Positions 44,635 through 53,165 of a DNA stretch of 64,000 nucleotides are shown piece by piece. Position 1 is the stretch's first letter; the number at the start of each line of letters is the position of its first letter. The position numbers and the translations under genes are program-made. This DNA is from G963665185 sp049723905 (lineage in GTDB: Bacteria > Desulfobacterota > Desulfovibrionia > Desulfovibrionales > Desulfovibrionaceae). The notes beneath the pieces are model-generated. The model saw only the letters and a program-made list of their open reading frames with translations, ran no database searches and was not told the origin of the DNA. Where the stretch lies: the NCBI RefSeq assembly GCF_049723905.1, contig NZ_JBJKFD010000001.1, positions 2,418,001 to 2,482,000 on the forward strand, in the 5' to 3' direction.

Positions 44635-45464
44635 AACCCGAGGCAAGCTGGCGTTTCGCCGCCATGGGGAAACACCCCGGAGCGGGCGACTACATCCACC
44701 TGGGCGACGAGTTTCTTCTGGCAGGTGCCATGGCAAGCTGGATGGGCCGGGCATTCGACCGGGGCAGCATAGACCCGGACCGGATGAATCCCCAATCGGG
44801 CGCCATGTTCTGGAGCAAAGGCGGAACGCATGGCGAGTTGGCCTGCGGCGTTCTGGCCCCAAGCTGGGACAGCGTGGGCCGTCCCTACCCCCTGATGGTT
44901 GTCGGCAACGGCCCGCTGGCTGGCTGGCCCCAGGAAAGTTGGACAGACTATTGGGACCTGTTGCCCGTGGCCCTGTCCGCAACCTGGCAGGCCATGACGG
45001 AAATAGCCTGCGGCAGGAAAGGCGCGGTGGATTACCTGCAACGCAAGGTGGCGGGTCTGCCCGCGCCGCACGGCGACTGGCTGGCCCACTCGGCCCAGCG
45101 CCGCGACCGGCTGCACGACGCCGACAAGCTGCCTTGCCCCGTGCCGGATGCGCAGGCCAAGCAGCTGTTGCTTACCCGGGGCATGCTGCCCATGCAGGCC
45201 GCACATCCAATGGACGGGCACCCACCGGATGGGCAGCCAATGAACGGGCAGCCAGTAAAGGGGCAGCCACGCGGCGAAGACATTGTCTGGCTGTGGCATG
45301 CGGCGCTCAAGAACTGGGCGGGCGGAGTCCTGCACCCCGAAGCGGCCCTGGCCTGGTGGAACGACGGCGTTGTCCGGCTGCTTCTGCTGCGCCGCCCCAT
45401 GGTACCGGCGGACATGAAGGCCATGTTGTACGGAACTGATACAGAGGAAACTCCATGGACCTGA
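44631..45464 (+). CDS. tagF: T6SS-associated protein TagF (DUF2094)
   Basis: The 277-residue product starts WRFAAMGKHPGAGDYIHLGDEFLLAGAMASWMGRAF, characteristic of TagF (FGKLPxxGDFV-x-R type), continues VLAPSWDSVGRPYPLMVVGNGPL and WDLLPVALSATWQAM, and has the end LWWNDG-like AALAWWNDGVVRLL. TagF regulates T6SS assembly post-translationally in other bacteria. Starting in the last codons of tssM (ATGA overlap), it overlaps tssA by 10 bases. Residues ~196-215 are a 15-bp in-frame tandem repeat (GHPPD GQPMN GQPVK GQPRG) that is unusual for the family. Confidence 0.88.
   Translation: MKPEASWRFAAMGKHPGAGDYIHLGDEFLLAGAMASWMGRAFDRGSIDPDRMNPQSGAMFWSKGGTHGELACGVLAPSWDSVGRPYPLMVVGNGPLAGWPQESWTDYWDLLPVALSATWQAMTEIACGRKGAVDYLQRKVAGLPAPHGDWLAHSAQRRDRLHDADKLPCPVPDAQAKQLLLTRGMLPMQAAHPMDGHPPDGQPMNGQPVKGQPRGEDIVWLWHAALKNWAGGVLHPEAALAWWNDGVVRLLLLRRPMVPADMKAMLYGTDTEETPWT
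45216..45275. repeat. 15-bp in-frame tandem repeat inside tagF
   Basis: Four consecutive units starting GGGCA-CCC or GGGCAGCCA at 45216, 45231, 45246 and 45261 code for GHPPD, GQPMN, GQPVK and GQPRG. The period is a multiple of 3, so copy-number changes would keep the frame and change a flexible Gly/Pro linker. Confidence 0.85.
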
Positions 45465-47068
45465 AACGATGCGGCACAGATCCCATCAGCCCGGAGAATC
45501 CGGCAGGCGAAGACATTGCCTATGATCCGGATTTCGAGGCGCTGCAGGCGGAGATCGACAAGATGTCCATTGCCAGCGCCGAAATAACGGGCACGGATTG
45601 GGACAAGGTGGTCGCCCTGTGTGAAACCATCCTGGGCAGCAAGTGCAAGCACCTGCTTGTGGGGGTCTATTGCTGCGTGGGGCTTACCCGCACCGGGGAG
45701 CTGGAAGGCTTTGCCCAGGGGGCGAACCTGCTGGCCGACCTCATACGAAATTTCTGGGAAGACATGTTTCCTCCCAAGCGCCGCATGCGCGGACGGCTCA
45801 ACGCCTTGCACTGGCTCATGGAAAAGCTGGAGGCCTTTTTCCTGGGATACGAGCCCCAGCCCCTGCCCGGCGCACTGCTGGATACTGCGCAAAAAGCACT
45901 GCTGGATCTGGACGAAGCCGTCTCCCAAGCCTCGGAAGACGCCCCCATGATGCGGCGTCTGAGCCAATATCTGGACCGGATGCCCCGCCAGCCCGATCCG
46001 AAGCCCCAACCGGAGCCGCAAACCGCTCCGCCCGCGGCAACGGAAAGCAAAGAAATTCCGGCTCCTGCGCCCACTCCAAAACCAGCGCCCGCTTCCAGTC
46101 CCGCCCCCAGCCCTGCAGCAGCAGCGGCCAAGGTGAAGATACCCGACGTTCCCCAGAACGCCGACCCGTCCACCGAGGCCGGAACCGAGGCGCTCATCAC
46201 CTTTGCCCTGGGCCAGCTGGATACGGCGGGAAGGGCCATTCTGGAACGCAATCCCATGGACCCACGCCCCTACCTGTACAACCGCATGGCGGCCTGGAAC
46301 ACCATCCGCACCCTGCCCCCGACCCAGAACGGCACGGCGGAAATGATCTGCATGGACGACACCCTGCCCGAACAGATCGAGCAGCTCATCAGGGACGGCG
46401 AACTGGCCGGAGCTCTGAACACGGCGGAATCCCAGCTGCAATCCTACCCCTACTGGCTGGACCTCAACCGGTTGAGCGCCGAAGCCCTGGAAAGGATGGG
46501 GGAAAAAGGCGCGCAGGCCCTGGACGTGGTCTGCCGCGAAACCACCCGTTTTGTGGCCCGCGTTCCGGGCGTGGAAAATATTTCCTTTGCCAACGACATT
46601 CCCTTTGCCGACGCCAAAACCAGGGCATGGCTGGAGAAAAACGCCAAAGCCGCAACCTCGGGAGGAGGAACTTCCGATCCCGTGGCCGCCGAGGCCGACA
46701 ATGCCTTGTCCCACGCCCGGAATTTGTACGGCGAGCAGAAGACTGTCGAGGCATTGGACCATTTGCAGCAAGGGCTGGACAGCGCGGGCCACGGACGGGC
46801 CAAACTCGTCTGGCGCATGGCGCTGACCCGTTTTTTGGTGTATGCCGAACGTAGCGACCTGGCATCTCCCATGGCGCGCGCCCTTGTACAGATTTTGGAC
46901 GACGTGGGTCTGGAAGAATGGGACCCGACGCTGGCCCTGAGCGCCCTGAGCGCTGCATACCAGGCCTTGTCCCAAACAGAGAATGAAACGGAAAACGCAC
47001 TGGCAGCGTCGGTTCTGGCCCGCATTGCGCGGCTCAGCCCCTCGCAGGCCGTCCGGCTTAATGGCTGA
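45455..47068 (+). CDS. tssA: T6SS protein TssA (ImpA domain)
   Basis: The 537-residue product has an N-terminal ImpA domain (DPISPENPAGEDIAYDPDFEALQAEIDKMS...CETILGSKCKHLLVGVYCCVGLTRTGELEGFAQGANLLADLIRNFWEDMFPPKRRMRGRLNALHWLMEKLEAFF), a Pro/Ala-rich linker (~190-230), and a long helical C-terminal part (VasJ-like; ~240-537). TssA acts in baseplate/sheath assembly. Starts 10 bases inside the tagF end. Which TssA subclass cannot be fixed by eye. Confidence 0.9.
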   Translation: MDLKRCGTDPISPENPAGEDIAYDPDFEALQAEIDKMSIASAEITGTDWDKVVALCETILGSKCKHLLVGVYCCVGLTRTGELEGFAQGANLLADLIRNFWEDMFPPKRRMRGRLNALHWLMEKLEAFFLGYEPQPLPGALLDTAQKALLDLDEAVSQASEDAPMMRRLSQYLDRMPRQPDPKPQPEPQTAPPAATESKEIPAPAPTPKPAPASSPAPSPAAAAAKVKIPDVPQNADPSTEAGTEALITFALGQLDTAGRAILERNPMDPRPYLYNRMAAWNTIRTLPPTQNGTAEMICMDDTLPEQIEQLIRDGELAGALNTAESQLQSYPYWLDLNRLSAEALERMGEKGAQALDVVCRETTRFVARVPGVENISFANDIPFADAKTRAWLEKNAKAATSGGGTSDPVAAEADNALSHARNLYGEQKTVEALDHLQQGLDSAGHGRAKLVWRMALTRFLVYAERSDLASPMARALVQILDDVGLEEWDPTLALSALSAAYQALSQTENETENALAASVLARIARLSPSQAVRLNG

Positions 47069-47145
47069 TCAACCGGCTCGGGCGGCGCTCCTGCGGCGCA
47101 CGGTGCCAAGACCTTTTTGCCGCGCACCCGGCAAAGGAGGAGACC

Positions 47146-47634
47146 ATGGGTAAAGAAAGCTCCATTGCTCCCAAGGAACGTGTCAACATCACGTACAAGC
47201 CTGCCACTGGCGATGCCCAGGAACAGGTCGAACTGCCGCTCAAGCTTCTGGTTATGAGCGACTTCACCATGCAGGCCGACGACCGCATGGTGGAAGACCG
47301 CGATCCCATCAACGTGGACAAGGACAACTTCAACGACGTGCTCAAGGGCCAGGGCCTGTCCCTGGAATTCAGCGTGGGCAACAAACTGGTCAACGAAGAA
47401 GACGCGGAAATGCCCGTGAACCTCAAGTTCGACAACCTCAAGGACTTCGAGCCCGACGCCATTGTCCAGAAGGTCCCCGAACTCAAGAAGCTCATGGAAC
47501 TGCGCGAAGCGCTCAAGGCGCTCAAGGGCCCCCTGAGCAACGTCCCGGAATTCCGCAAAAAAGTTCAGGAGCTGGTCGGCGACAAGGATGCCCGCGATAA
47601 AATTCTCAAGGAACTCGGCATCGAGGAAGGCTAA
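47146..47634 (+). CDS. tssB: T6SS contractile sheath small subunit TssB (VipA)
   Basis: The 162-residue product has ERVNITYKPATGDAQEQVELPLKLLVMSDFT at the N-terminus and LEFSVGNKLVNEEDAEMPVNLKFDNLKDFEPDAIVQKVPELKKLMELREALKALKGPLSNVPEFRKKVQELV, the typical TssB/VipA sheath fold. AAAGGAGGAGACC precedes ATG 47146, a very strong ribosome site, as expected for a bulk component. tssC starts 11 bases after the stop. Confidence 0.96.
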   Translation: MGKESSIAPKERVNITYKPATGDAQEQVELPLKLLVMSDFTMQADDRMVEDRDPINVDKDNFNDVLKGQGLSLEFSVGNKLVNEEDAEMPVNLKFDNLKDFEPDAIVQKVPELKKLMELREALKALKGPLSNVPEFRKKVQELVGDKDARDKILKELGIEEG

Positions 47635-47645
47635 GGAGAGAGCAC

Positions 47646-49133
47646 ATGGCTGAAGAACAAAAAGATCAAGCAGTATCCCAGGCGCAGGCGCAGGCGCAGG
47701 AAGGCTCCCTTTTGGACGAAATCGTCCAGGCCACCAAGCTCCAGCCCGCCGACGACGGCTACGCCCTGACCAGGGCCGGGCTCTCCGCCTTCATCGAAGA
47801 GCTGGTAAAGCCCGAACACGAAGGAGCCAAGGTGTCCGGCGCAGTGGTCGACGACATGATCGCCGAGCTGGACCGCAAGCTCTCCATGCAGACCGACGCC
47901 ATCATCCACAATGAAAAATTCCGCAAGATGGAATCCACCTGGCGTTCCCTCAAATACCTGGTGGACCACACGGATTTTCGCGAAAACATCAAGGTGGAAA
48001 TCCTCAACGTTTCCAAGCAGGACCTGCTGGACGACTTTGAGGACAGCCCGGAAGTGCCCAAGTCGGGCCTGTATCGCAGTGTGTACACGGCGGAATACGG
48101 ACAGTTCGGCGGCCAGCCCTACGGCGCCCTGATCGCCAACTACGATTTCGGCCCCGGACCGCAGGACATGAAGCTGCTGCAGTACACGGCGGCCGTGGCC
48201 TCCATGGCGCATGCCCCGTTCATTGCCGCGGCCGCGCCCAAATTCTTTGGCGTGGACTCCTGGCAGGAACTGCCCAACCTCAAGGACCTCAAGTCCATTC
48301 TGGAAGGGCCGCAGTACATCAAGTGGCAGAGCTTCCGCGAATCCGAAGACGCCCGCTATGTGGGCCTCACCCTGCCCCGCTTTCTGCTGCGCCTGCCCTA
48401 CAGCCCGGACACCGTGCCCGCCAAAACCTTCAACTACGTTGAAAACGTGGCCGAGAGCGACGAGGACTTCTGCTGGGGCAACAGCGCCTTTGCCTTTGCC
48501 GGTCGGCTTACCGACAGCTTTGCCAAGTACCGCTGGTGCGCCAACATCATCGGCCCCCAGGGTGGCGGCACCGTGGAAGACCTGCCCGTGTACCAGTACG
48601 AGGCCATGGGCGCCATCCAGACCAAGATCCCCACGGAAGTCCTGCTTTCCGAACGTCGGGAATTCGAACTGGCCGAGGAAGGCTTCATTGCCCTGACCAT
48701 GCGCAAGGGCAGCGACAACGCCGCGTTCTTCTCGGCCAACTCCTGCCAGAAGCCCAAGTTTTTCGGCACCTCGGCTGAAGGACGCGATGCCGAAACCAAC
48801 TACAAGCTGGGTACGCAGCTCCCCTACATGTTCATCGTCAACCGCCTGGCCCACTACATCAAGGTGTTGCAGCGCGAGAACATCGGTACATGGAAGGAAC
48901 GCGGCGACCTGGAAGCCGAACTCAACAAGTGGATAAGCCAGTATGTGGCGGACATGGACAATCCCGCACCTTCTGTCCGCAGCCGCCGCCCCCTGCGTAC
49001 GGCCCAGATAGAGGTCAACGACGTTCCCGGCGAACCGGGATGGTACAGCGTGGGCATGAAGATACGCCCTCATTTCAAGTACATGGGCGCATCCTTCACC
49101 CTGTCGCTGGTCGGCAAGCTGGACAAGAGCTAA
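47646..49133 (+). CDS. tssC: T6SS contractile sheath large subunit TssC (VipB)
   Basis: The 495-residue product has RKMESTWRSLKYLVDHTDFRENIKVEILNVSKQDLLDDFED, GLYRSVYTAEYGQFGGQPYGALIANYDFGPGPQDMKLLQYTAAVASMAHAPFIAAAAPKFFGVDSW, YVGLTLPRFLLRLPYSP and a C-terminal strand set (VNDVPGEPGWYSVGMKIRPHFKYMGASFTLSLVGKL). With TssB it makes the tail sheath whose contraction fires the Hcp tube. A CAGGCG triplet repeat near the N-terminus codes QAQAQAQ. AAGGAGAGAGCAC precedes the ATG. Confidence 0.97.
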   Translation: MAEEQKDQAVSQAQAQAQEGSLLDEIVQATKLQPADDGYALTRAGLSAFIEELVKPEHEGAKVSGAVVDDMIAELDRKLSMQTDAIIHNEKFRKMESTWRSLKYLVDHTDFRENIKVEILNVSKQDLLDDFEDSPEVPKSGLYRSVYTAEYGQFGGQPYGALIANYDFGPGPQDMKLLQYTAAVASMAHAPFIAAAAPKFFGVDSWQELPNLKDLKSILEGPQYIKWQSFRESEDARYVGLTLPRFLLRLPYSPDTVPAKTFNYVENVAESDEDFCWGNSAFAFAGRLTDSFAKYRWCANIIGPQGGGTVEDLPVYQYEAMGAIQTKIPTEVLLSERREFELAEEGFIALTMRKGSDNAAFFSANSCQKPKFFGTSAEGRDAETNYKLGTQLPYMFIVNRLAHYIKVLQRENIGTWKERGDLEAELNKWISQYVADMDNPAPSVRSRRPLRTAQIEVNDVPGEPGWYSVGMKIRPHFKYMGASFTLSLVGKLDKS

Positions 49134-49303
49134 GCAGCAGCTTTTTCGGGCTCCCCTTTTGTTGGGCTTTGCGCCAACCTTATTGGCACTGCCGTCCGGG
49201 GGGATCGGCAGAAAGCCAGCAGTACCGGGGCATTCGAAAATGGCATGCTTTTTGGTAAGGGCAAGAACAGCAGAACACCCATAACACCGCAGGAGGACAG
49301 GTA

Positions 49304-49771
49304 ATGGCAATTAATGCATACGCAAAGATCGGCGGCTACAAAGGCGACAGCACCCAGGCTGGCGACAAGAACGAAAAGTTCACGGTCTACAAGATCGACC
49401 ACAAGGTGGAACTTCCCGTTGATCCTCAGACCGGCCAGCCCACGGGCAACCGCATCCACGGCCCCTTTTCCATCACCGTGCCCAAATGCGCGGGCGGGGT
49501 GGAAGTGAAAAAGGCCATGTGCTCTGCCGAGCCCGAAAAGCTGGAAGTGATAATCAGCCACTTCAACCCACAGAAGACAACGGAAATATACTACGAAATC
49601 ACCCTGACGGACGCCATCGTATGCAAGATCGAGGACGCCACGTACGATACCCTCGATCCCAAGTACACGAAGTACCCTGATCTGGAAAAGATCTCCTTTA
49701 CCTATTCCAAGATCAAGTGGACCGACAAGGTGGACAACAAGGAACACGAAGACAGCTGGGAAAACGCGTAA
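49304..49771 (+). CDS. hcp: T6SS inner-tube protein Hcp
   Basis: The 155-residue product matches Hcp: INAYAKIGGYKGDSTQAGDKNEKFTVYKIDHKVELPV...HGPFSITVPKCAGGVEVKKAMCSAEPEKLEVIISHFNPQKTTEIYYEITLTDAIVCKIED. Hexameric rings of Hcp stack into the tube ejected on firing and escort effectors. AGGAGGACAGGTA precedes the ATG. It lies 170 bases after tssC with a hairpin behind it (49788), so it may have extra expression from its own promoter; no clear -35/-10 pair was seen. Confidence 0.95.
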   Translation: MAINAYAKIGGYKGDSTQAGDKNEKFTVYKIDHKVELPVDPQTGQPTGNRIHGPFSITVPKCAGGVEVKKAMCSAEPEKLEVIISHFNPQKTTEIYYEITLTDAIVCKIEDATYDTLDPKYTKYPDLEKISFTYSKIKWTDKVDNKEHEDSWENA

Positions 49772-49787
49772 CCACGCGCCCGGACTT

Positions 49788-49816
49788 CCGGGAGGGACCG
49801 CAAGGTCCCTCCCCGG
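49788..49816 (+). terminator. Hairpin after hcp
   Basis: CCGGGAGGGACC-GCAA-GGTCCCTCCCCGG: stem of 12 bp with one bulged base, 16 bases after the hcp stop codon. With no T-run it most likely stabilises hcp mRNA or lowers readthrough into tssE. Confidence 0.6.
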
Positions 49817-49976
49817 ATGAGTTGGCATGATTGGGACGCATCCGGCCTTGGGATGCACTCATTCGTCAACGTGTTCCGACAGTTGCGGCAGAGTTTTTGG
49901 GGTTCGGCTGCCCCGGTATCTCCAAAATTTGGGGAATTTGGGGCATATAAGGCGTGTAGTGTATTTTGGGGTGTTC

Positions 49977-50393
49977 ATGCGCGAAGACAGACTGCTTGAG
50001 CGAATCCGCAGGCTGGACGAGAAGCAGGACCGGCGCCAGGTGTCCGATCCGTCCCTGCTCTCCGACTCGGTAACCCGCCATCTCATCCAGATTCTCAATT
50101 CCCGCCAGGGCGGCTGCCAGTCGGCCCCGGATCTTGGCGTGCCCGATTTCACCCATCTTTCCGCCTCGCCCGAAGCCCCGGACATGCAGGCCATGGAACG
50201 CACCATAGAACAAGTCATAGAACGCTATGAACCGCGCATGAAGAACGTACGCATGCGCTTCAAGGAGCGTGTGGACAACTCACTCACCCTGCTCTTCACC
50301 ATAGAGGCCCGACTCGCCATGGAAAACCTGGACATCCCCGTGATTTTCGAAAGCAGGGTGGATGCGGACGGCCGGGTTTCCATAAACCACTAA
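49977..50393 (+). CDS. tssE: T6SS baseplate protein TssE (gp25-like)
   Basis: From ATG 49977 the product has 138 residues, normal for TssE. RLDEKQDRRQVSDPSLLSDSVTRHLIQILNSRQGGCQSAPDLGVPDFTHL, then IEQVIERYEPRMKNVRMRF and LLFTIEARLAM match the gp25 family of baseplate wedge proteins. The longer frame from 49827 was rejected, since the added residues read through an intergenic hairpin. tssF follows 31 bases later. Confidence 0.92.
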   Translation: MREDRLLERIRRLDEKQDRRQVSDPSLLSDSVTRHLIQILNSRQGGCQSAPDLGVPDFTHLSASPEAPDMQAMERTIEQVIERYEPRMKNVRMRFKERVDNSLTLLFTIEARLAMENLDIPVIFESRVDADGRVSINH

Positions 50394-50424
50394 TCGCTGA
50401 AACGAGAAGGAACACACGCCGGGC

Positions 50425-52152
50425 ATGATCAACAAATACTATCAGCAGGAACTCTACCACCTGCGCGAACTGGCGGGTGAATTCTCCAAGGCGCACCCGG
50501 CCCTGGCACCGCTTTTGGGCGGCCAATCGCCCGATCCGGACGTGGAACGCCTGCTGGAAGGCTCGGCCTTTCTTACAGGCATGCTGCGGGAAAAGCTGGA
50601 CGACGAATTTCCGGAGATCGTCCACGGCCTCATGCAGATGCTCTTTCCCCACTATCTGCGCCCCATTCTTTCCGCCACCATCATGGAATTTCTGCCCAAG
50701 GCCGGGCTTATGGAAACCATCCGCGTTCCCGCCGGAACCGAGCTGGCATCCGTCCCCGTGGACGGCACGGCCTGCACCTTCCGCACCAGCTACGACATGG
50801 ACGTGCACCCCCTGTCCATAACCGGGGCCGAGCTGCTGGAAAAACCAGGACTACCCAAGACCATTCGGCTGGATTTCCACCTCAACGGACTTTCCCCGGC
50901 GGATTGGAAGGCCACAAGCCTGCGCCTGCATTGCAGCGGCAACTACAGCCGCGCCGCGGACCGCTACCTGGCGCTGAAACGCTATTGTACAGGGGTACGT
51001 CTCGTGCAGGGGGAAACCACCTGGGATCTTCCCCGAAACTGCATACGCGAAGGCGGCTTTTCCGACGAGGAAATGCTCTTCCCCTACCCGGCCCACTCCT
51101 ATCCCGGCTACAGAATCCTCCAGGAATTTTTTCTGCTGCCGGAAAAATTTCTTTTTCTCGACATCACAGGGCTGGAAAACTGGACCAACCGGGGCGAAAG
51201 CACGGACTTCAGCCTGTTGTTCGACCTGCAGAACGCCGGACCGGACCTGCCCTGGATAGGGGCGGACAACTTTGTGGTCAACGCCGTACCTGCGGTCAAC
51301 CTGTTTCCCCACTCCGCCGAACCCATCCGGGTGGACCACATGCAGCCCGAATACCGGGTTCGTCCCTCGGGCAAGCACCCCACCCACTACCAGGTGTTCA
51401 GCGTGGAGCGGGTACGCGGCGTACGCCGAGGCGCGGGCAAACTGCGAACCTTTGCCCCTTTTGAAATGTTCACCACCCCTTCGGCAGACCAGCCGATCTA
51501 CACCACCACCCAGCGGCTTTCGCCCATACGCGACCAGGTGGAAACATCCATAACCCTTGCCTACACGGGCTGGCCCGACGAAACCGCACAGGAAACCCTG
51601 TCCATAGACGTGCTCTGCACCAATGCCAGCCTGCCGGAAAGCCTGCGCTACGGGGACATCTGCAAACCCACGGACACCTCGCCCGCGCTCATGGATTTTC
51701 GCAACATCATTCCGCCCACCTCGCCGCTGCAACCGCCCCTGGGCAAGCAGCAGCTCTGGAAACTGCTTTCGCATCTGTCCCTGAGCTATCTGTCCATAGC
51801 CGACGTGAAATCACTCAAGGCGCTTCTGGAGCTCTACATCTTCCCGGAAGGACGCGACCGCGCCAGGGTGGGCGCCAACCGCAAGCGTGTGGAAGGAGTG
51901 CACAGCCTGGAGGTGACGCCGCAGGACAGACTGGTTGGCGGAGCCGTCATCCGGGGCAGTGAAATAACCATGGAGGTGGACGGATCGTCCTTTGCCGGAG
52001 CAGGCGACGTGTATCTCTTCGGTTCGGTGCTCAACGCGTTTCTGGCGGGATACGCCTGCATCAACAGCTACACGCGTATGCGCATGGTCAACATTTACAA
52101 CGGAGAGGAGCATTCATGGGCAGCCAGGACCGGCGACCGTCCTCTGTTATAG
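50425..52152 (+). CDS. tssF: T6SS baseplate protein TssF
   Basis: The 575-residue product begins MINKYYQQELYHLRELAGEFSKAHPALAPLLGGQSPDPDVERLLEGSAFLTGMLREKLDDEFPEI, the TssF (VasA/ImpG) signature. Later MRMVNIYNGEEHSWAARTGDRPLL closes the gene; the part FLDITGLENWTNRGESTDFSLLFDL is the central strand set. TssF with TssG, TssE and TssK forms the baseplate wedge. Overlaps tssG by 37 bases. Confidence 0.95.
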   Translation: MINKYYQQELYHLRELAGEFSKAHPALAPLLGGQSPDPDVERLLEGSAFLTGMLREKLDDEFPEIVHGLMQMLFPHYLRPILSATIMEFLPKAGLMETIRVPAGTELASVPVDGTACTFRTSYDMDVHPLSITGAELLEKPGLPKTIRLDFHLNGLSPADWKATSLRLHCSGNYSRAADRYLALKRYCTGVRLVQGETTWDLPRNCIREGGFSDEEMLFPYPAHSYPGYRILQEFFLLPEKFLFLDITGLENWTNRGESTDFSLLFDLQNAGPDLPWIGADNFVVNAVPAVNLFPHSAEPIRVDHMQPEYRVRPSGKHPTHYQVFSVERVRGVRRGAGKLRTFAPFEMFTTPSADQPIYTTTQRLSPIRDQVETSITLAYTGWPDETAQETLSIDVLCTNASLPESLRYGDICKPTDTSPALMDFRNIIPPTSPLQPPLGKQQLWKLLSHLSLSYLSIADVKSLKALLELYIFPEGRDRARVGANRKRVEGVHSLEVTPQDRLVGGAVIRGSEITMEVDGSSFAGAGDVYLFGSVLNAFLAGYACINSYTRMRMVNIYNGEEHSWAARTGDRPLL

Positions 52153-53165
52153 AAAAAGACCTGCTCACCAAGAGCAAGTCCTTTTCCTATGTCCAGGCGC
52201 TACGTCTGCTCAAGCTGCTTAAGGGCAAACGCACGGCTGGCGATCTGGAGGACTTCCTCACCAAACGGTTGCGCGTTCGTCCGGAACTCACCCTGGGCTT
52301 TCCGGGTACGGACATCGTTTCCCTGGAAAAGGAAGAAACCCGCACGGGCGAACGCTGGAACATGACGACAGGCTTTCTGGGGCTGTACGGATCATCCAGC
52401 CCTCTGCCCACATATTATACCGAAGACCTGCTGGACGAGGCCCAGAACGACCACTCGGTTTCCCGCGAATTTCTGGACATCTTCAACCACCGTTTCTACG
52501 CGCTCATGTTCCTGTGCTGGTCCAAGTACCGCACCTTTTTACGCGTTATCGAAGAGGAAGACCCGGCCAGCCTGGACATGCTCTTCTGCCTGCTGGGGCT
52601 GGGCGTGCCCGAACTGCGCGAGGAGCTGGACAATCCGGTCCAGGCCCTGCGCTATATGGGTCTGTTTCTGCATTGGCCCCGTTCCGCCACCGGGCTGCAG
52701 GCCCTGGTCAGCGACATCCTCAAGACCCATGCCCGCATCGAGTCGTGCGTGCCGCGCCGGGCGACAATCCCCAGGGACCAGCGCATGTGCCTGGGAAAAA
52801 GCAACACCACCCTGGGCGAGGACGCCTACCTTGGGCGGGAAATTTTCGACCGCATGAACAAATTCCGCATCCAGGTGGACGGCCTGGACGCGGAACATTT
52901 TCATAACACCCTTCCCGGCTCGGAGACGTTCAAACAGCTTTCGGTGATGACCGGGCTGTATCTGAGCGCGCCTTTGGAGTGCGAGCTGGAAGTCGCCCCT
53001 ATAAAGGAAGAGGCCTGCACCGCCTGCCTGGGGGGAACCCCGGAAGGCCGCTGGGCACACCTGGGGCTGAGCACCTGGGTCTTTTCCACGGACACACTGG
53101 AGGGACAGCCCGCCAGAATTCCCTTGCACACCAACCGCATCCGGCGAGGAGAACAGCCATGCTGA
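52116..53165 (+). CDS. tssG: T6SS baseplate protein TssG
   Basis: The 349-residue product has SKSFSYVQALRLLKLLKGK, RVRPELTLGFPGTDIVSLEKEETRTGERWNMTTGFLGLYGSSSPLPTYYTEDLLDEAQND, FLDIFNHRFYALMFLCWSKYR, and CLGKSNTTLGEDAYLGREIFDRMNKFRIQVDGLDAEHF, all TssG/VasB/ImpH landmarks. It starts 37 bases inside tssF and ends 7 bases inside clpV, so the three genes are translationally coupled. Confidence 0.95.
   Translation: MGSQDRRPSSVIEKDLLTKSKSFSYVQALRLLKLLKGKRTAGDLEDFLTKRLRVRPELTLGFPGTDIVSLEKEETRTGERWNMTTGFLGLYGSSSPLPTYYTEDLLDEAQNDHSVSREFLDIFNHRFYALMFLCWSKYRTFLRVIEEEDPASLDMLFCLLGLGVPELREELDNPVQALRYMGLFLHWPRSATGLQALVSDILKTHARIESCVPRRATIPRDQRMCLGKSNTTLGEDAYLGREIFDRMNKFRIQVDGLDAEHFHNTLPGSETFKQLSVMTGLYLSAPLECELEVAPIKEEACTACLGGTPEGRWAHLGLSTWVFSTDTLEGQPARIPLHTNRIRRGEQPC

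Noticed and set aside
41107..44982. 1291-residue antisense frame over tssM and tagF
   Set aside because: It is a frame opened by high GC at codon third positions of the real genes; its composition (Gly/His/Val-rich) is that of a shadow frame, and tssM is clearly real.
49188..49262. Sigma-54 promoter before hcp
   Set aside because: TTGGCACTGCCGTCC and TGGCATGCTTTTTGG lack the GC dinucleotide at -12; spacing is wrong.
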